Notes: generated from the letters alone by a model not told the origin. DNA of 64,000 nt from CAJQHK01 sp038142525 (GCA_038142525.1 JAYQKE010000006.1:90396-154395), one strand, 5' to 3'. Positions 38,348 to 48,701 are shown, numbered from the stretch's first letter. Program-made: numbers and translations.

Positions 38348-39448
38348 TCAATCTATAAATTGTCTAGTATCGTTAAAAATTGTAAAAGCCATTAACATCA
38401 TAACCAGAGAAATGCCAAATTTAAAGCTATAAATTTGAATTTTCTCTGGTACAGATTTACTTCTAATAATTTCAATTATATAGAAAAATAAATGCCCCCC
38501 ATCAAGAGCTGGTATTGGTAAAAGATTTATAACACCAAGATTAATAGATATCAAAGCAATAAAATAAATGGTCATCATGAAACCCATATCAATAGATTTT
38601 CCAGAATATTGGGCTATTTTTAATGGACCACCAAGTTCTTTTATATTTCTCTGGCCAGTTATTAAATAATATAATGTTTTTAAGATATTTGCTGATAATT
38701 CATATGTTTTCTTAACAGACATGTTAAATGATGAAAGAAGGTCTAAATCTTTTTTTAATATTTTGTCAGACTTTATTCCTATAAAAGGTAGCTTGACCTT
38801 ATTATTAAAAATATCTTTTTGTTCTGTTATTTCAGGTATAATATTGATAATTTTATTTTTACCTGATCTTTCAATATGAAATGCTAACTCCTTATGACCG
38901 TTAATTGCTACAAATCTTTTAATTTCTTGAAATGAAGTAATATTTTTATTATCAATTTTTAATATTTTATCATTTAAAGCTAAGCCATATTTCTCCGCTG
39001 GAGAATTTTTACTAATTTCTGAAATTATAGGTAAAGTAGTATTAATACCATTGATTTTGAATATGATCATTAATAAAAATATAGCCAAGATGAAATTAGC
39101 TAATGGTCCAGCTAATACTATAGCTGACTTTTTATAAACATTTTGAAAATAAAAGGATGTAGATTTTTCTTCATCTTTTAGTTCATTTATTTTATCATCT
39201 GGCATTGATGCTGGATTTTTGTCGCCAAACATCTTAACATATCCTCCAAATGGTATGAGGCAAAATTTCCACCTAGTATCATTTTTATCATTAAATCCAA
39301 AAATTTCTTTACCAAAACCAATAGAAAAAGTTTCAATTTTTACACCGCAAAGTTTGGCTATATAATAATGACCAAATTCATGAATGAATACTATTATGGA
39401 AATTATAAAAATGAACGAAAGTAAATTATATAAAATAATACTTATCAT
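38348..39448 (-). CDS. rseP: Site-2 intramembrane protease RseP
   Basis: 366 residues. Zinc metalloprotease in the inner membrane: HEFGHYY near residue 24 holds the HExxH site, a PDZ domain lies at about 130-215 (NSPAEKYGLALNDKILKID), and PALDGGHLFFY near residue 310 supplies the third ligand Asp. Four membrane helices. It cleaves anti-sigma factors or signal-peptide remnants in other bacteria. First gene of the string leading to dnaG. Intact. Confidence 0.94.
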   Translation of the reverse strand: MISIILYNLLSFIFIISIIVFIHEFGHYYIAKLCGVKIETFSIGFGKEIFGFNDKNDTRWKFCLIPFGGYVKMFGDKNPASMPDDKINELKDEEKSTSFYFQNVYKKSAIVLAGPLANFILAIFLLMIIFKINGINTTLPIISEISKNSPAEKYGLALNDKILKIDNKNITSFQEIKRFVAINGHKELAFHIERSGKNKIINIIPEITEQKDIFNNKVKLPFIGIKSDKILKKDLDLLSSFNMSVKKTYELSANILKTLYYLITGQRNIKELGGPLKIAQYSGKSIDMGFMMTIYFIALISINLGVINLLPIPALDGGHLFFYIIEIIRSKSVPEKIQIYSFKFGISLVMMLMAFTIFNDTRQFID

Positions 39449-39605
39449 ATTTTTATAGAAAATTAATTAATTTATTGTTAGCATGTTTTTTTCCTGATGA
39501 TTTAATAAGTTGTATATTAAATTTTTGGATTTAAGAGATTTTGTCCTGATTTTGTAGATAATTTTAGGACGTCATGCTATTAAGGTTTGAATTCTATAGA
39601 GTTAA

Positions 39606-39737
39606 ATGCAAATAATCAATTATTTATTTATACTTATTATTATGCTAAATATTTCTTCTTGTGGTAAAAGTGGTTCTTTATTTTTAGATAATAATGACAA
39701 TCAAAAATGGATTGAAAAAAACGACCCAAATAATTAA
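39606..39737 (+). CDS. LptM/YifL-like small lipoprotein
   Basis: 43 residues: a hydrophobic lipoprotein signal (MQIINYLFILIIMLNISSC), then CGKSGSLFLDNND, the pattern CGxxGxL typical of LptM, which helps maturation of the LPS-exporter LptD in E. coli. The stop codon lies in the 8-bp target duplication of the IS1-type element, so the protein is unaltered by the insertion. Confidence 0.65.
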   Translation: MQIINYLFILIIMLNISSCGKSGSLFLDNNDNQKWIEKNDPNN

Positions 39738-39739
39738 TG

Positions 39740-40506
39740 GGCATTGTTAATTTACAATAGATTTTACTAGCAATTAACATCATTGAGCATAAAATAAGCA
39801 TTTTAACTCAATAAATCAAACTATGAAATGTTTAAAATGCTCCAGTTCTAACGTTTGCAAAAATGGTAAAATGTACGGAATGCGGCGCTATAAGTGTAAA
39901 GATTGCAATTATAATTATACAAAAGGCAGAAATTATAAAGATAGATCAATAAAAAGATTTGCCCTGGAGTTGTACCTAGAGGGTCTAGGATTTAGATCTA
40001 TAGGAAGAATTCTCAAGGTTAGTCATGTAAGTATCTTTAACTGGATCAAGCAATATGGTCAAAATCTTGATTTATTGCAAAATAGCCATGAAATATGCGT
40101 AACTGAGATAGATGAAATGCACAGCTATATTGGTTCAAAAAAAACTCTGTCTGGATCTGGATTGCTGTTGATAGATATGCAAAAGAATTCATCAACTTCG
40201 TTGTTGGCGACAGATCTACAAGAACTGGAAAAGAACTTTGGGAAGGAGTAAAAGACAGAGCTAAAGGCATTATAGCAACGGATTATTGGAAACCGTATGA
40301 GAAATTTGTTCCTAAGGATAAGCATATTCAATCCAAGGCACATACTTATACTATCGAGGGCTATAATAGCTTGTTCAGACACTTCTTGGCTAGAATGAGA
40401 AGAAAGAGCAAATGCTACTCTAAATCAATAAAGATGCTTGAATATTCAGTAAAATTATTGATTTTAAAGAGAAATGGCTTATTATCTATTTTGGATTAAC
40501 AATGCC
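39740..40506 (+). mobile_element. IS1-type element, complete
   Basis: 767 bp, almost exactly the length of IS1. Inverted ends GGCATTGTTAAT (39740) and its complement ending at 40506. Perfect 8-bp target duplication AATTAATG at 39732-39739 and 40507-40514. One transposase locus with a frame change at an A8C run. Clean ends and duplication indicate recent insertion. Confidence 0.92.
39823..40499 (+). CDS. IS1-family transposase, probably expressed by -1 frameshift
   Basis: The first frame (39823-40251) encodes a zinc ribbon (CLKCSSSNVCKNGK, then CKDC) and a helix-turn-helix (LEGLGFRSIGRILKVSHVSIFNWIKQ), then EIDEMHSYIGSKK. At the eight-A run 40137-40144 followed by C, slipping back one base gives NSVWIWIAVDRYAKEF and the rest of the DDE domain (ATDYWKPYE, YTIEGYNSLFRHFLARMRRKSKCYSKS) to TAA 40497-40499. 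IS1 itself uses A6C for -1 frameshifting, though further upstream in its gene. About 225 residues in total. Confidence 0.85.
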
Positions 40507-40559
40507 AATTAATGTAAATAGCAAAAACCTCCTTAAGAATAGGAAATGGTAAATATATA

Positions 40560-40907
40560 TTGTTCAATTTGTTACGTAAATTTTTTATAAAATATAGATT
40601 TTTAGTTTTTTTATTAATATCTTCTTGTCAGGGTTTTTATCATCCTATGACTCTTGAAGTAAAGGTTCCAGATGGTCCAGAAAATTATCAAGCTGGATGG
40701 TATACAGGTCGCAGATCTGCTCTAGCTTCAATGCCAAATTTTGCTAATACTATGGTTTATGATCCAACTTTTGCCAATGGTCAATATCAAGATGATCCTG
40801 TTTTTCAAAATTTCGCTTGGACTAGTGCTTTTTTCTCCTGCGGAATTCATACTGGTACGTTTAGAACTTTTGGAGGAGAGAAGTCAATTAGATCTGTTTT
40901 TGATTAA
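40560..40907 (+). CDS. Putative lipoprotein of unknown function
   Basis: 115 residues. Signal with lipobox LLISSC at about residue 23, then a short secreted domain with the pattern DGPENYQAGWYTGRRSALASM, as in small alphaproteobacterial proteins carrying a G-P-x-x-(F/Y)-x-x-G-W segment. Two bases (TAAATG) before lspA, so likely in one operon with lspA and the BamF-like gene. Function unknown. Confidence 0.65.
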   Translation: MFNLLRKFFIKYRFLVFLLISSCQGFYHPMTLEVKVPDGPENYQAGWYTGRRSALASMPNFANTMVYDPTFANGQYQDDPVFQNFAWTSAFFSCGIHTGTFRTFGGEKSIRSVFD

Positions 40908-40908
40908 A

Positions 40909-41410
40909 TGTTTAAAATGAAAATTAAATTCATTATAATTATTATTACTATAGCTTTTTTTGATTTATTAACAAAAAGCCTTTCTTTTTTTCTTATGTTA
41001 AAGATTTTGCTATTAATAATAATTTACAATTTCCGATTGTTAAAATAACCGATTTTTTTAATTTAGTTATTGTTTGGAATAAGGGTGTTAGTTTTGGAAT
41101 GTTTAACAACTTTGATCATGCAAAATATTTTATTTTTTTAATAAATATTTTGATTATCATATGTTTGTTTTTTTGGTTATTTAAAAATTCTAAAAAATAT
41201 ATAGATTTTTCTTTGTCTTTTATTATTGGTGGTGCCTTTGGTAATTTAATTGATAGGGCAGTAAATGGTGCTGTTGCTGATTTTCTTGATTTTCATTTAT
41301 TTGGATATCACTGGCCAGCCTTTAATTTAGCCGATAGTTTTGTTTTTATAGGTGTTTTTATGTTAATGTTTGAATCTCAATTTACAAAAAATGATAAAAA
41401 AAACAATTAG
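40909..41410 (+). pseudogene. lspA: Lipoprotein signal peptidase, one frameshift
   Basis: Aspartyl membrane peptidase that removes signal peptides from prolipoproteins. The first membrane helix reads from ATG 40909. The seven-T run 40985-40991 is one T short, after which YVKDFAINNNLQF and FNLVIVWNKGVSFGMF continue. Catalytic aspartates lie in GNLIDRAV and FNLADSFVF. Restored length about 167 residues. It lies among several lipoprotein genes, its substrates. The gene is normally essential. Confidence 0.9.
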
Positions 41411-41603
41411 TTTTGTTATTTTATTAATATTTATTTCATGTAAAAAAGAATTTCATGAAACTGCATTATTATTACCTCCAAATTTTGATAAAATGCCCAT
41501 TTCTGATATTTACGATAGCAAATTAGATGATAAAAAAAAGGGTGATTTAAAAAAAATAACAAAAGAAGATATCAATGATATTAAGAAGTTATTATTAAAA
41601 TAA
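41391..41603 (+). CDS. BamF-like small lipoprotein (DUF3035 type)
   Basis: 70 residues from ATG 41391: signal IKKTISFVILLIFISC with lipobox, then ETALLLPPNFDKMP, matching the L-x-LPP-x-F-x-x-(M/L)-P core of alphaproteobacterial BamF/DUF3035 proteins, a lipoprotein subunit of the outer-membrane assembly machine. Overlaps lspA by 20 bases, the usual neighbour. Shorter than most family members. Confidence 0.65.
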   Translation: MIKKTISFVILLIFISCKKEFHETALLLPPNFDKMPISDIYDSKLDDKKKGDLKKITKEDINDIKKLLLK

Positions 41604-41635
41604 TCTCATAACATTTATCATTAAAAATAGTTCAA

Positions 41636-41661
41636 AATTTTTTTTAGTTTTTCAAAGGTTT
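41636..41661. repeat. Degenerate half of the IS-A/MITE terminal repeat
   Basis: TTTTTAGTTTTTCAAAGGTT resembles the outer half of the 25985-26034 palindrome (TTTTTAGTTTTTCATAGGTT) with one change. It lies between the BamF-like gene and recF, both of which end here, and may act as a shared end sequence. Confidence 0.4.
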
Positions 41662-42747
41662 TTATAATTTGATAATATTCACTTTTTCTCCTGCAAAATC
41701 TGAGAATAAATATTCTTCGGTACCTGTCAAAAAACATTGAATATCTAAGTCATTAACTTCCAAAAAAATATCTTTTCTTTTCTTACTATCTAAATGTGAA
41801 GTAATTTCATCTAATAATAATATAGGTAAGGGCAGGTCTAATATTTTAAAAATTCTTACAAAGCCAAAGATGATTGCAATTAGAATTGATTTTTGTTCCC
41901 CAGTTGAACAATTTTTTGCTTCTATTTGATCTTCTAGAAATGCCGTAAAATCAGTTAAATGTATGCCAAAACTAGTTCTTTGTCTTTCGCGGTCTTTAGT
42001 GCGATTATAGTTTAATTTTTCTTGAAATAATTTTTCAGTAGCAATAGCGGTATTATTAAGAGCATATTCTTCAACATCTCCAATGATTTTGATTTTACTT
42101 TTAGTAAAGATGGATTTTGATTCTAAAATAGCTTGATTAAGGTAATTGATTATTTCATTTCGTGCAAAAGCAATAATAACACCTATTTCTGATATTTTTT
42201 TTTCAATAATATCAAGCCAAATTCTATTTTCTGAGGAATTATTTTTTTCTAAAAGAGCTAATCTCTCTTTTATTAATTTATTATAATTATTGATATTGGT
42301 TTTATGTTCAGAATATATATTATTTATTATATTATCTAAAAATGATCTTCTGGTAGATTTATTGTCACAAAATAAATTATCCATATGTGGTAAGAGATAT
42401 ATTATGGGTATTTCACTTTTTTGACTATTTATTTTTTTGCCATTAATTTGAAAAAATCTTTTTTCATTTTCATAACTAGTTCCAATTTCGTCAATCAATG
42501 GGTGATTCCTTATTTCACTAAAGATAGAAAATCTTTGTTCATTAATATTTTGTGAGATAATATCGGAAAAATCTGCTTTTTTCAATCCTGACCCTTTTTT
42601 GAGTAATGTTATAGATTCTAATATATTACTTTTACCAGATCCATTTTCACCTAATATGATATTAATTTTTTTTGGAAAAGTAAAAACTCTATTATGATAA
42701 TTGCGGAAATTGTAAAGTTGTAATTTTGTGATTTCTATATTTAGCAA
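41662..42747 (-). CDS. recF: DNA repair ATPase RecF
   Basis: 361 residues, intact. ABC-type SMC-like ATPase loading RecA at gaps: Walker A ILGENGSGKSN near residue 32, signature STGEQKSILIAIIF near 282, Walker B LPLPILLLDEITSHLD near 307. Follows dnaN after 11 bases, the classical dnaN-recF order; dnaA and gyrB are not adjacent here. Confidence 0.95.
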   Translation of the reverse strand: MLNIEITKLQLYNFRNYHNRVFTFPKKINIILGENGSGKSNILESITLLKKGSGLKKADFSDIISQNINEQRFSIFSEIRNHPLIDEIGTSYENEKRFFQINGKKINSQKSEIPIIYLLPHMDNLFCDNKSTRRSFLDNIINNIYSEHKTNINNYNKLIKERLALLEKNNSSENRIWLDIIEKKISEIGVIIAFARNEIINYLNQAILESKSIFTKSKIKIIGDVEEYALNNTAIATEKLFQEKLNYNRTKDRERQRTSFGIHLTDFTAFLEDQIEAKNCSTGEQKSILIAIIFGFVRIFKILDLPLPILLLDEITSHLDSKKRKDIFLEVNDLDIQCFLTGTEEYLFSDFAGEKVNIIKL

Positions 42748-42758
42748 TTTGTAAAAAT

Positions 42759-43873
42759 CTACAATCTAATTGGCAAAATTACATAAACATCATCACTATC
42801 TTTTGATCCTAATAATGCTGGAGTAAAATCATTTTTTAATTTTAACTGAACTTCGTCCTCTTTAATTTGATTTAATATTTCCAGTAAATATTGAGGATTA
42901 AATGATATATTGAAATCCTCATCATCATATGTAATTTTTAACTCTTCATCAGCAAAGCTACCATCATTAGCACTTGCTGAAAGTTTTAATGTGTCTTTAG
43001 TTAAAGATAGCTTCAATGACTTATGATCTTTATTAACTATAACGGTTGATACTCGATCTATCGCTTCAAAAAAATCTTTTTTACTAATATTTATTATTTT
43101 GTCATTATCTATTGGAATAATCCTTTCATAATCAGGAAAATCCGCATCTACAACTTTTGAAATTAAAACATTATTGTCGGCTATTATTTTAATTTTCGTT
43201 CTCGATAATAAGATTTTAATATCCTTTTTATTTTCTATAGTTTTTCTAATTTCATGAACTGTCTTTTTCGGTATGATAACACCAGAAATTGCTTTTTTTA
43301 AGGTTGAAAGATTGGTTGAGGCAACCGCAAGTCTGTGGGCATCAGTAGATGCCGCTTTGATGATGATTTTATCTTCACTTTCAACTGAATGAAAAAATAT
43401 TCCATTAATATAATGTCTAGTTTCATCAGTTGCCATGGCAAATTTAGTCTTATCAATTAGTTTTGCTAATTCTTGTGATGGCATTTCAAATTCAACATCC
43501 ATATCATCATCTCCTAATATCGGAAATTCATCAGTCTCAAGAGCTGGAATAGAAAATTTAGATTTATCATATTCTATTTTGACTGAGGAGTTACTATCTT
43601 CTAGATTAATCGTTATTGTTTTATCATCAGGAATTTTTTTATAATATCGTAGAATAATTGTGCAGGTACTGTGGTTTTGCCAATAATTGAATCTAAAACC
43701 TCAATTTTTGATTCTGACAAAATATCCATATCAGTAGCGCTAATTTGTAATTTACTATCAGCAACTTCTAACTTAACATTCTTAAGTATAGCTATGGTAT
43801 TTTTTCTTTCTGTTACACTATTTACAAGGGCAAGACAGGATGAAAGCTTTGACTTTTCGACATTAAATTTCAT
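42759..43873 (-). pseudogene. dnaN: DNA polymerase III beta clamp, one frameshift
   Basis: Sliding clamp. The first domain begins MKFNVEKSKLSSCLALVNSVTERKNTI and reads to YDIIKK. At the seven-T run 43634-43640 one base is missing; the continuation IPDDKTITINLEDS leads without break through domains 2 and 3 (FAMATDETRHYINGIFF, FNPQYLLEILNQ) to the typical C-terminal VYVILPIRL. Restored length about 371 residues. The gene is essential, so loss is unlikely. Confidence 0.92.
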
Positions 43874-43994
43874 TATTCAATGATTTTTATTGATAATTTT
43901 ATTATGTTATAATAATCTGAATAGTCGTTATATGTAGCTATAAAAGGCAGAATTATAACGAAAACAACATAATTTTTAACTAATAAACAAATCA

Positions 43995-44738
43995 ATGTCA
44001 AGCAATTCTGGCGCTAATCAATCTTTGGATCAATTTAAAATTAAAAAGTTACTAGAATTAGATTTATTTGGTATAGATATTAGCATGACTAATTCATCTC
44101 TCTACATGATATTGGCAACCGCCATCATTTGTTTGTTCATGTTTTTATCTACAAGAAAAATTAGTATTTTACCTGGAAGATTGCAAATTATAGCTGAGTC
44201 TTTTTATAATTTTATTAGCAATATGATTAAAAATTCTATTGGTGACGAAGGTGTAAAATTTTTCCCTTTGATATTTTCATTTTTTATGTTTGTGGCTATG
44301 TGTAATATTCTAGGTATGACACCATATAGCTTTACTGCAACTAGCCAGATAGTTGTTACTCTTTCATTAGCTTTAATTGCTTTTGCAACTATTACTATTT
44401 TTGCAATTTATCGCAATGGCATTGTTGGATTTTTTAAGATGTTTTTACCATCTGGAGTGCCACTTTTTATGTCTCCTTTAATTTTTGCCATTGAGTTCTT
44501 CTCTTTTCTAATAAGACCTATTACCTTATCTGTAAGACTTTTTGCTAATATGGTGGCTGGTCATGTTTTATTAAAGGTTATTGCTGGTTTTATTATATCT
44601 CTTGGTCTTGCTGGTATATTTCCCCTTTTATTTGCTATTATTATGACAGGATTTGAATTATTTGTGGCAATTTTACAAGCATATATTTTTGCAGTTCTAG
44701 TTATGACCTATTTAGCTGAGGTTACAAAAGCTCACTAA
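43995..44738 (+). CDS. atpB: ATP synthase F0 subunit a
   Basis: 247 residues, intact, with five or six membrane helices. The proton-channel helix has SVRLFANMVAGHVLLKVI, containing the essential Arg, and a C-terminal EVTKAH. The stop is immediately followed by the addB start. The usual followers atpE and atpF are not here, so the F0 operon has been split in this genome. A 7-bp inverted repeat (CGTTATA/TATAACG) lies upstream. Confidence 0.95.
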   Translation: MSSNSGANQSLDQFKIKKLLELDLFGIDISMTNSSLYMILATAIICLFMFLSTRKISILPGRLQIIAESFYNFISNMIKNSIGDEGVKFFPLIFSFFMFVAMCNILGMTPYSFTATSQIVVTLSLALIAFATITIFAIYRNGIVGFFKMFLPSGVPLFMSPLIFAIEFFSFLIRPITLSVRLFANMVAGHVLLKVIAGFIISLGLAGIFPLLFAIIMTGFELFVAILQAYIFAVLVMTYLAEVTKAH

Positions 44739-47642
44739 GTGCAAAAAATATTTAATATCCCTGGAAATTATCACTTTTTAAAAAGTCTTACTCATTTTAT
44801 TTTATCTTCTTATAATTTAGAAGATTTACCAAATCTTACCCTTTTACTTCCTAGTCGAAGATCTGTTCGTCTCATAAAAAAACATTTTTTAGAACAAACC
44901 AAAAAAACAGCAATAATTTTACCCAAAATTAAAGCAATTGGTGATATAGATTATGATGAATTATTACTTGATTATATTTCAAAAGAGAATTTTAGTCTAA
45001 ATTTTTCTATAAAACCCACATCCAATTTAAAATATAAGATTTTATTAGCTAAAGAAATAGAAAAATGGAATAAAAATAGCAATCTTTTTGGAAAAAATGT
45101 TAATTTGAGTCATATTTTTTCCTTAGCAGTTAATTTAGATAGTTTTTTATCTGAAGTTGAGAAGGAAAATTTATCTTTAGACAATTTATCTCAAATTGAT
45201 GATCTGGATTTATCTTCTCATAAAAGAAAAATTTTAGACTTCCTTATATATTTTGGCAGTCAATGGCAGAATATTTTGTTAAAAAATAATATTTCTTCTA
45301 TTGTAAATTACCAAAACCAAATGATTGATTTTTACAGTGATTTTCTAAGAAATAATCCTGATAAGAATATTATAATAGCGGGTTCAACAGGTAGTGTTAG
45401 TGCAACTTCTAATTTAATAAAAACTATATCCAAATTGTCTAATGGTAAAGTAATTTTACAAAATCTTGATCAAAATATAGATTTTAAAATACCAGAATAT
45501 CATCCACAATTTTTATTAGAAAAATTATTAAAAAAAATAAATTTTAATAAACAAAATATTCACAATTTAAAATTCTCCAAATTTTTCTTAGAAAATAATA
45601 TCAGTAAATTAATGCGTCATGCTATGTTGCCATCAAAAGAGGTGAAAGACTGGCAAATTAAAGATCTTGATCATGTAAATATTCAAAATCTTTCAAAAAT
45701 AGAGGCAAAAGATATTTATGAAGAAATTGATCTAATATCCTTAATTGTTAGAGAAAATATAGGTCAGGGTAAGAAAATAGCTATTATTTCCAATGATAAT
45801 AATTTTAGCAGCATTTTATCCAAAAAATTAGAAAAATGGGGTATAAATATTAATAATTCTGCCAATAATTACCTTATATTTTCAGAATTTTTTAATTTTT
45901 TATTATTGATTTTTAAATTTTTTAATGAGGATTTTTCTGCCTCCAATTTACTTTCAATTCTAAAAAACCCCTTTATTAGATATGGCTTTAACAATGAATC
46001 TTATCAAAAAAACCTTTCTCTTTTTGAATTAGAAATTTTAAGAAAAAATAATAAATTTAATAATTTACAGGAAATATTAAAATTTATTGACAAAAGTCAA
46101 AATGATAATTTAAAGAATAATTTATTTTTTAATAAAATATTTAATATTTTTAATGAATTTCAGGATTTTTTCTTAAAAAAGAATAAAATAAATTTATTAG
46201 AAATCATTGCTAACAATCTAGAAATTGCCCAAAAATTAATATCAAACGATCAAAATAATTCAAAAATTGTTGATTTTGAAGGTTATAATGAATTTTTAGA
46301 ATTTTTTTCCGAATTAACCAATTTAGATTTAAATTTTGAAATTCAGCTTTCTGATTATGTTAAAATTTTAAATTTATTAATTTCTGGCAAGAAGTTTGAA
46401 AATAAAAACAAAAATTATCATCCAGAAATACATATTTTTTCTAATATTGAAGCTAGATTAATTAATCCTGATATTTTAATTATTCCAAACTTAAGTGATG
46501 GAGATTTCCCCAATTTTAGCAATTTTGACAATTGGTTAAGCTCAAAAATGCGAGATGATTTTGGTATGTCTTCTAATTTGCGTAAAATTGCTATTTCAGC
46601 TTTTGATTTTTGTAATTATATAGAAAATAAGAAAGTATTTCTAACCAGATCTTATCTCAAAGACAACTCTCCTACTGAAAAATCAAGATTTTTATTAAAA
46701 TTAGAACTGATTTGCGAATCTAATAATTTAAAATTAGATGATGGAAAGAAATATAAAAATTGGTTAAATATATTAAATAATAGTCAAAAAATTATACAAA
46801 ATCATCAAATCAATCCAAATCCAGAAATTTGTTGGAGAAGATTTAATTTTTCTGTAACCGATATTGCTAAATGGCTTAAAAATCCTTATTATATTTATTG
46901 TAAAAGAATTCTGAAATTAAAAAAACTAGATGAGGTGGAGAATAATTTATCAAATATAGAATTTGGTAATTTTGTTCACGAAGTTTTAGAAAAATATCTT
47001 AAGAAGGAAGGTAAAATTACCAAATATTCTAGTCTTAATGAGGTATCTTTATTTGCCGAAAAAGTTTTTACTAAATATTTTAATAAATTAGAAGATAAAT
47101 TGATTTGGTGGCCAAGATTTCAAGATATAGCCGATTATTTTTTAAAAAGAGAGAAATATATTTATAATGAAATTCTTCAAAATTTTACTGAAATTGAAGT
47201 AAGTTTAAAGATAAAAGATATTAAAATTAAAACAAAAATTGACAGAATTATTGTTAAAAAATCAGGAGAGATTATTATTATTGATTATAAAACTGGCGCG
47301 GTTCCGAGTAAAAAGAATGTGACTTTAGGTTTTGAGCCACAATTATCTCTAGAATCTATTATATTAAATTTAGGAAATATTGTGAAATGTAATAGTTTAG
47401 ATTACCAATCATTAGAAAATTTTTCTTTTGATAAAATATCCAATTTACAATATCTTAAATTATCTAGTCGCAATAATAATTCAGAAATAAATAATGATAA
47501 GGATCTAGATCAGATCTTAAATAATACTAAGGATGGTTTAATGAATTTAATCGAGTATTATTGTTATAATAAAAATGAATTTATTATTAATTTAGATAAT
47601 AAATTTATGGATGACTATTATTTACTATCTAGAGTTAGATAA
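44739..47642 (+). CDS. addB: Double-strand break repair nuclease subunit AddB
   Basis: 967 residues from a GTG start directly after the atpB stop. Alphaproteobacterial AddB: an N-terminal helicase-like part lacking a clear Walker motif (LTLLLPSRRSVRLIKK) and a C-terminal RecB-type nuclease with EFGNFVHEVLEKYL, TKIDRIIVKKSGEIIIIDYKTG, supplying the catalytic D and D-x-K. Works with AddA, which is not in the window. The longest gene here, yet free of frameshifts. Confidence 0.9.
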   Translation: MQKIFNIPGNYHFLKSLTHFILSSYNLEDLPNLTLLLPSRRSVRLIKKHFLEQTKKTAIILPKIKAIGDIDYDELLLDYISKENFSLNFSIKPTSNLKYKILLAKEIEKWNKNSNLFGKNVNLSHIFSLAVNLDSFLSEVEKENLSLDNLSQIDDLDLSSHKRKILDFLIYFGSQWQNILLKNNISSIVNYQNQMIDFYSDFLRNNPDKNIIIAGSTGSVSATSNLIKTISKLSNGKVILQNLDQNIDFKIPEYHPQFLLEKLLKKINFNKQNIHNLKFSKFFLENNISKLMRHAMLPSKEVKDWQIKDLDHVNIQNLSKIEAKDIYEEIDLISLIVRENIGQGKKIAIISNDNNFSSILSKKLEKWGININNSANNYLIFSEFFNFLLLIFKFFNEDFSASNLLSILKNPFIRYGFNNESYQKNLSLFELEILRKNNKFNNLQEILKFIDKSQNDNLKNNLFFNKIFNIFNEFQDFFLKKNKINLLEIIANNLEIAQKLISNDQNNSKIVDFEGYNEFLEFFSELTNLDLNFEIQLSDYVKILNLLISGKKFENKNKNYHPEIHIFSNIEARLINPDILIIPNLSDGDFPNFSNFDNWLSSKMRDDFGMSSNLRKIAISAFDFCNYIENKKVFLTRSYLKDNSPTEKSRFLLKLELICESNNLKLDDGKKYKNWLNILNNSQKIIQNHQINPNPEICWRRFNFSVTDIAKWLKNPYYIYCKRILKLKKLDEVENNLSNIEFGNFVHEVLEKYLKKEGKITKYSSLNEVSLFAEKVFTKYFNKLEDKLIWWPRFQDIADYFLKREKYIYNEILQNFTEIEVSLKIKDIKIKTKIDRIIVKKSGEIIIIDYKTGAVPSKKNVTLGFEPQLSLESIILNLGNIVKCNSLDYQSLENFSFDKISNLQYLKLSSRNNNSEINNDKDLDQILNNTKDGLMNLIEYYCYNKNEFIINLDNKFMDDYYLLSRVR

Positions 47643-47697
47643 TCATCTCTGCAAAACTGACTATATGAAAAAGGGTCAAAAAGATCAATTTTGCTAA

Positions 47698-47725
47698 ATA
47701 AATATTTTAGTTTTTCAGAGGTTCC
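47698..47725. repeat. Half palindromic element with IS-A type end
   Basis: TTTTAGTTTTTCAGAGGTTC and one more C, identical to the outer part of the IS-A left end and the MITE-like palindrome. The other half is missing. It overlaps the trpS stop codon by one base. Confidence 0.5.
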
Positions 47726-48701
47726 TATATTAGTCCAATAATAATTTTTATTTTATCAAGATTTTCTTGGGCAATATTATCAGCTTTTTTTGACCATCGG
47801 CGAGAATATCATCGACATAATCAAGATTATTTTTTAGATCTAAAATTTTATTTTGTATTGGTTCTAATTTAGCAATAAGACTTGTTGCTAAATCTTTTTT
47901 AAAGTCTCCGAAACCAGAATTATGATATTTTTTAGCTACTTCTTCAGGCTTTTTATCCTCTGAATAAGAAAAAATATTTAGCAAATTATAAATTTCTGGA
48001 CGATTTTTATCATAAGAAATTCCTGTGATTGAGTCAGTTTTAGCTTTTTTTATTTTCTTCTCAATTAATTTTGCATCATCACTAATATTAATTCTAGTTA
48101 AATCACTAATATCAGATTTACTCATTTTTGAAGTACCATCTTGTAGAGACATGATTTTGCTATAATTACCAGTAATAAGTGGCTCTGGGATAGTAAAAAA
48201 ATCCTCTTTAAAATTTTCATTAAAGGCCATCGCCAGGTCACGAGTTAGCTCTAAATGTTGTTTTTGATCCTTGCCAGTTGGCACTAAATCTGTTTGATAA
48301 AGCAAAATATCTCTTTGCCATAAGGACAGGATAAGAAAATAATCCAAGATTATTATTTTTATCACCTGCCTTATCTTTATATTGAGTCATGCGAGAAAGC
48401 CAGCCCATTGGAGTGATAGTGCCAAGTAGCCAAGCTAATTCACTATGAGCAGATACTTGATTTTGAATAAAAATAATGGATTTTTTAGGATCAATACCAA
48501 AAGCCAGATAGCTAATTGCTAAATTTAAAATATTTTCCTTTAGTAATTTTGGATCTTGCTTGATAGTAATAGAATGAAGATCCATAATACCAAAAAGACA
48601 TTGATGATTATTTTGTAAATCTAACCAATTGTGGGCTGACCCAAGATAATTACCTAAATGTAAATTACCAGTCGGTTGAATTCGGAAAAAACTCTTTTCA
48701 T
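47725..48701 (-). pseudogene. trpS: Tryptophanyl-tRNA synthetase, three frameshifts
   Basis: From ATG 48699-48701. The first break is at the six-A run 48686-48691, after which RIQPTGNLHLGNYLGSAHNW (HIGH-equivalent HLGN) continues. The second is near 48311-48318, inside YPVLMA-x-DILLYQTDLVPTG; the KMSKS motif TSKMSKSD is in that frame. The third is at the seven-T run 47785-47791, restoring ADNIAQENLDKIKIIIGLI and a TAG at 47725. Restored length about 325 residues. Alone with thrS in having three breaks. Confidence 0.88.

Noticed and set aside
43927..43961. 7-bp inverted repeat upstream of atpB as operator
   Set aside because: Short arms and a wide spacer in AT-rich DNA; likely chance.
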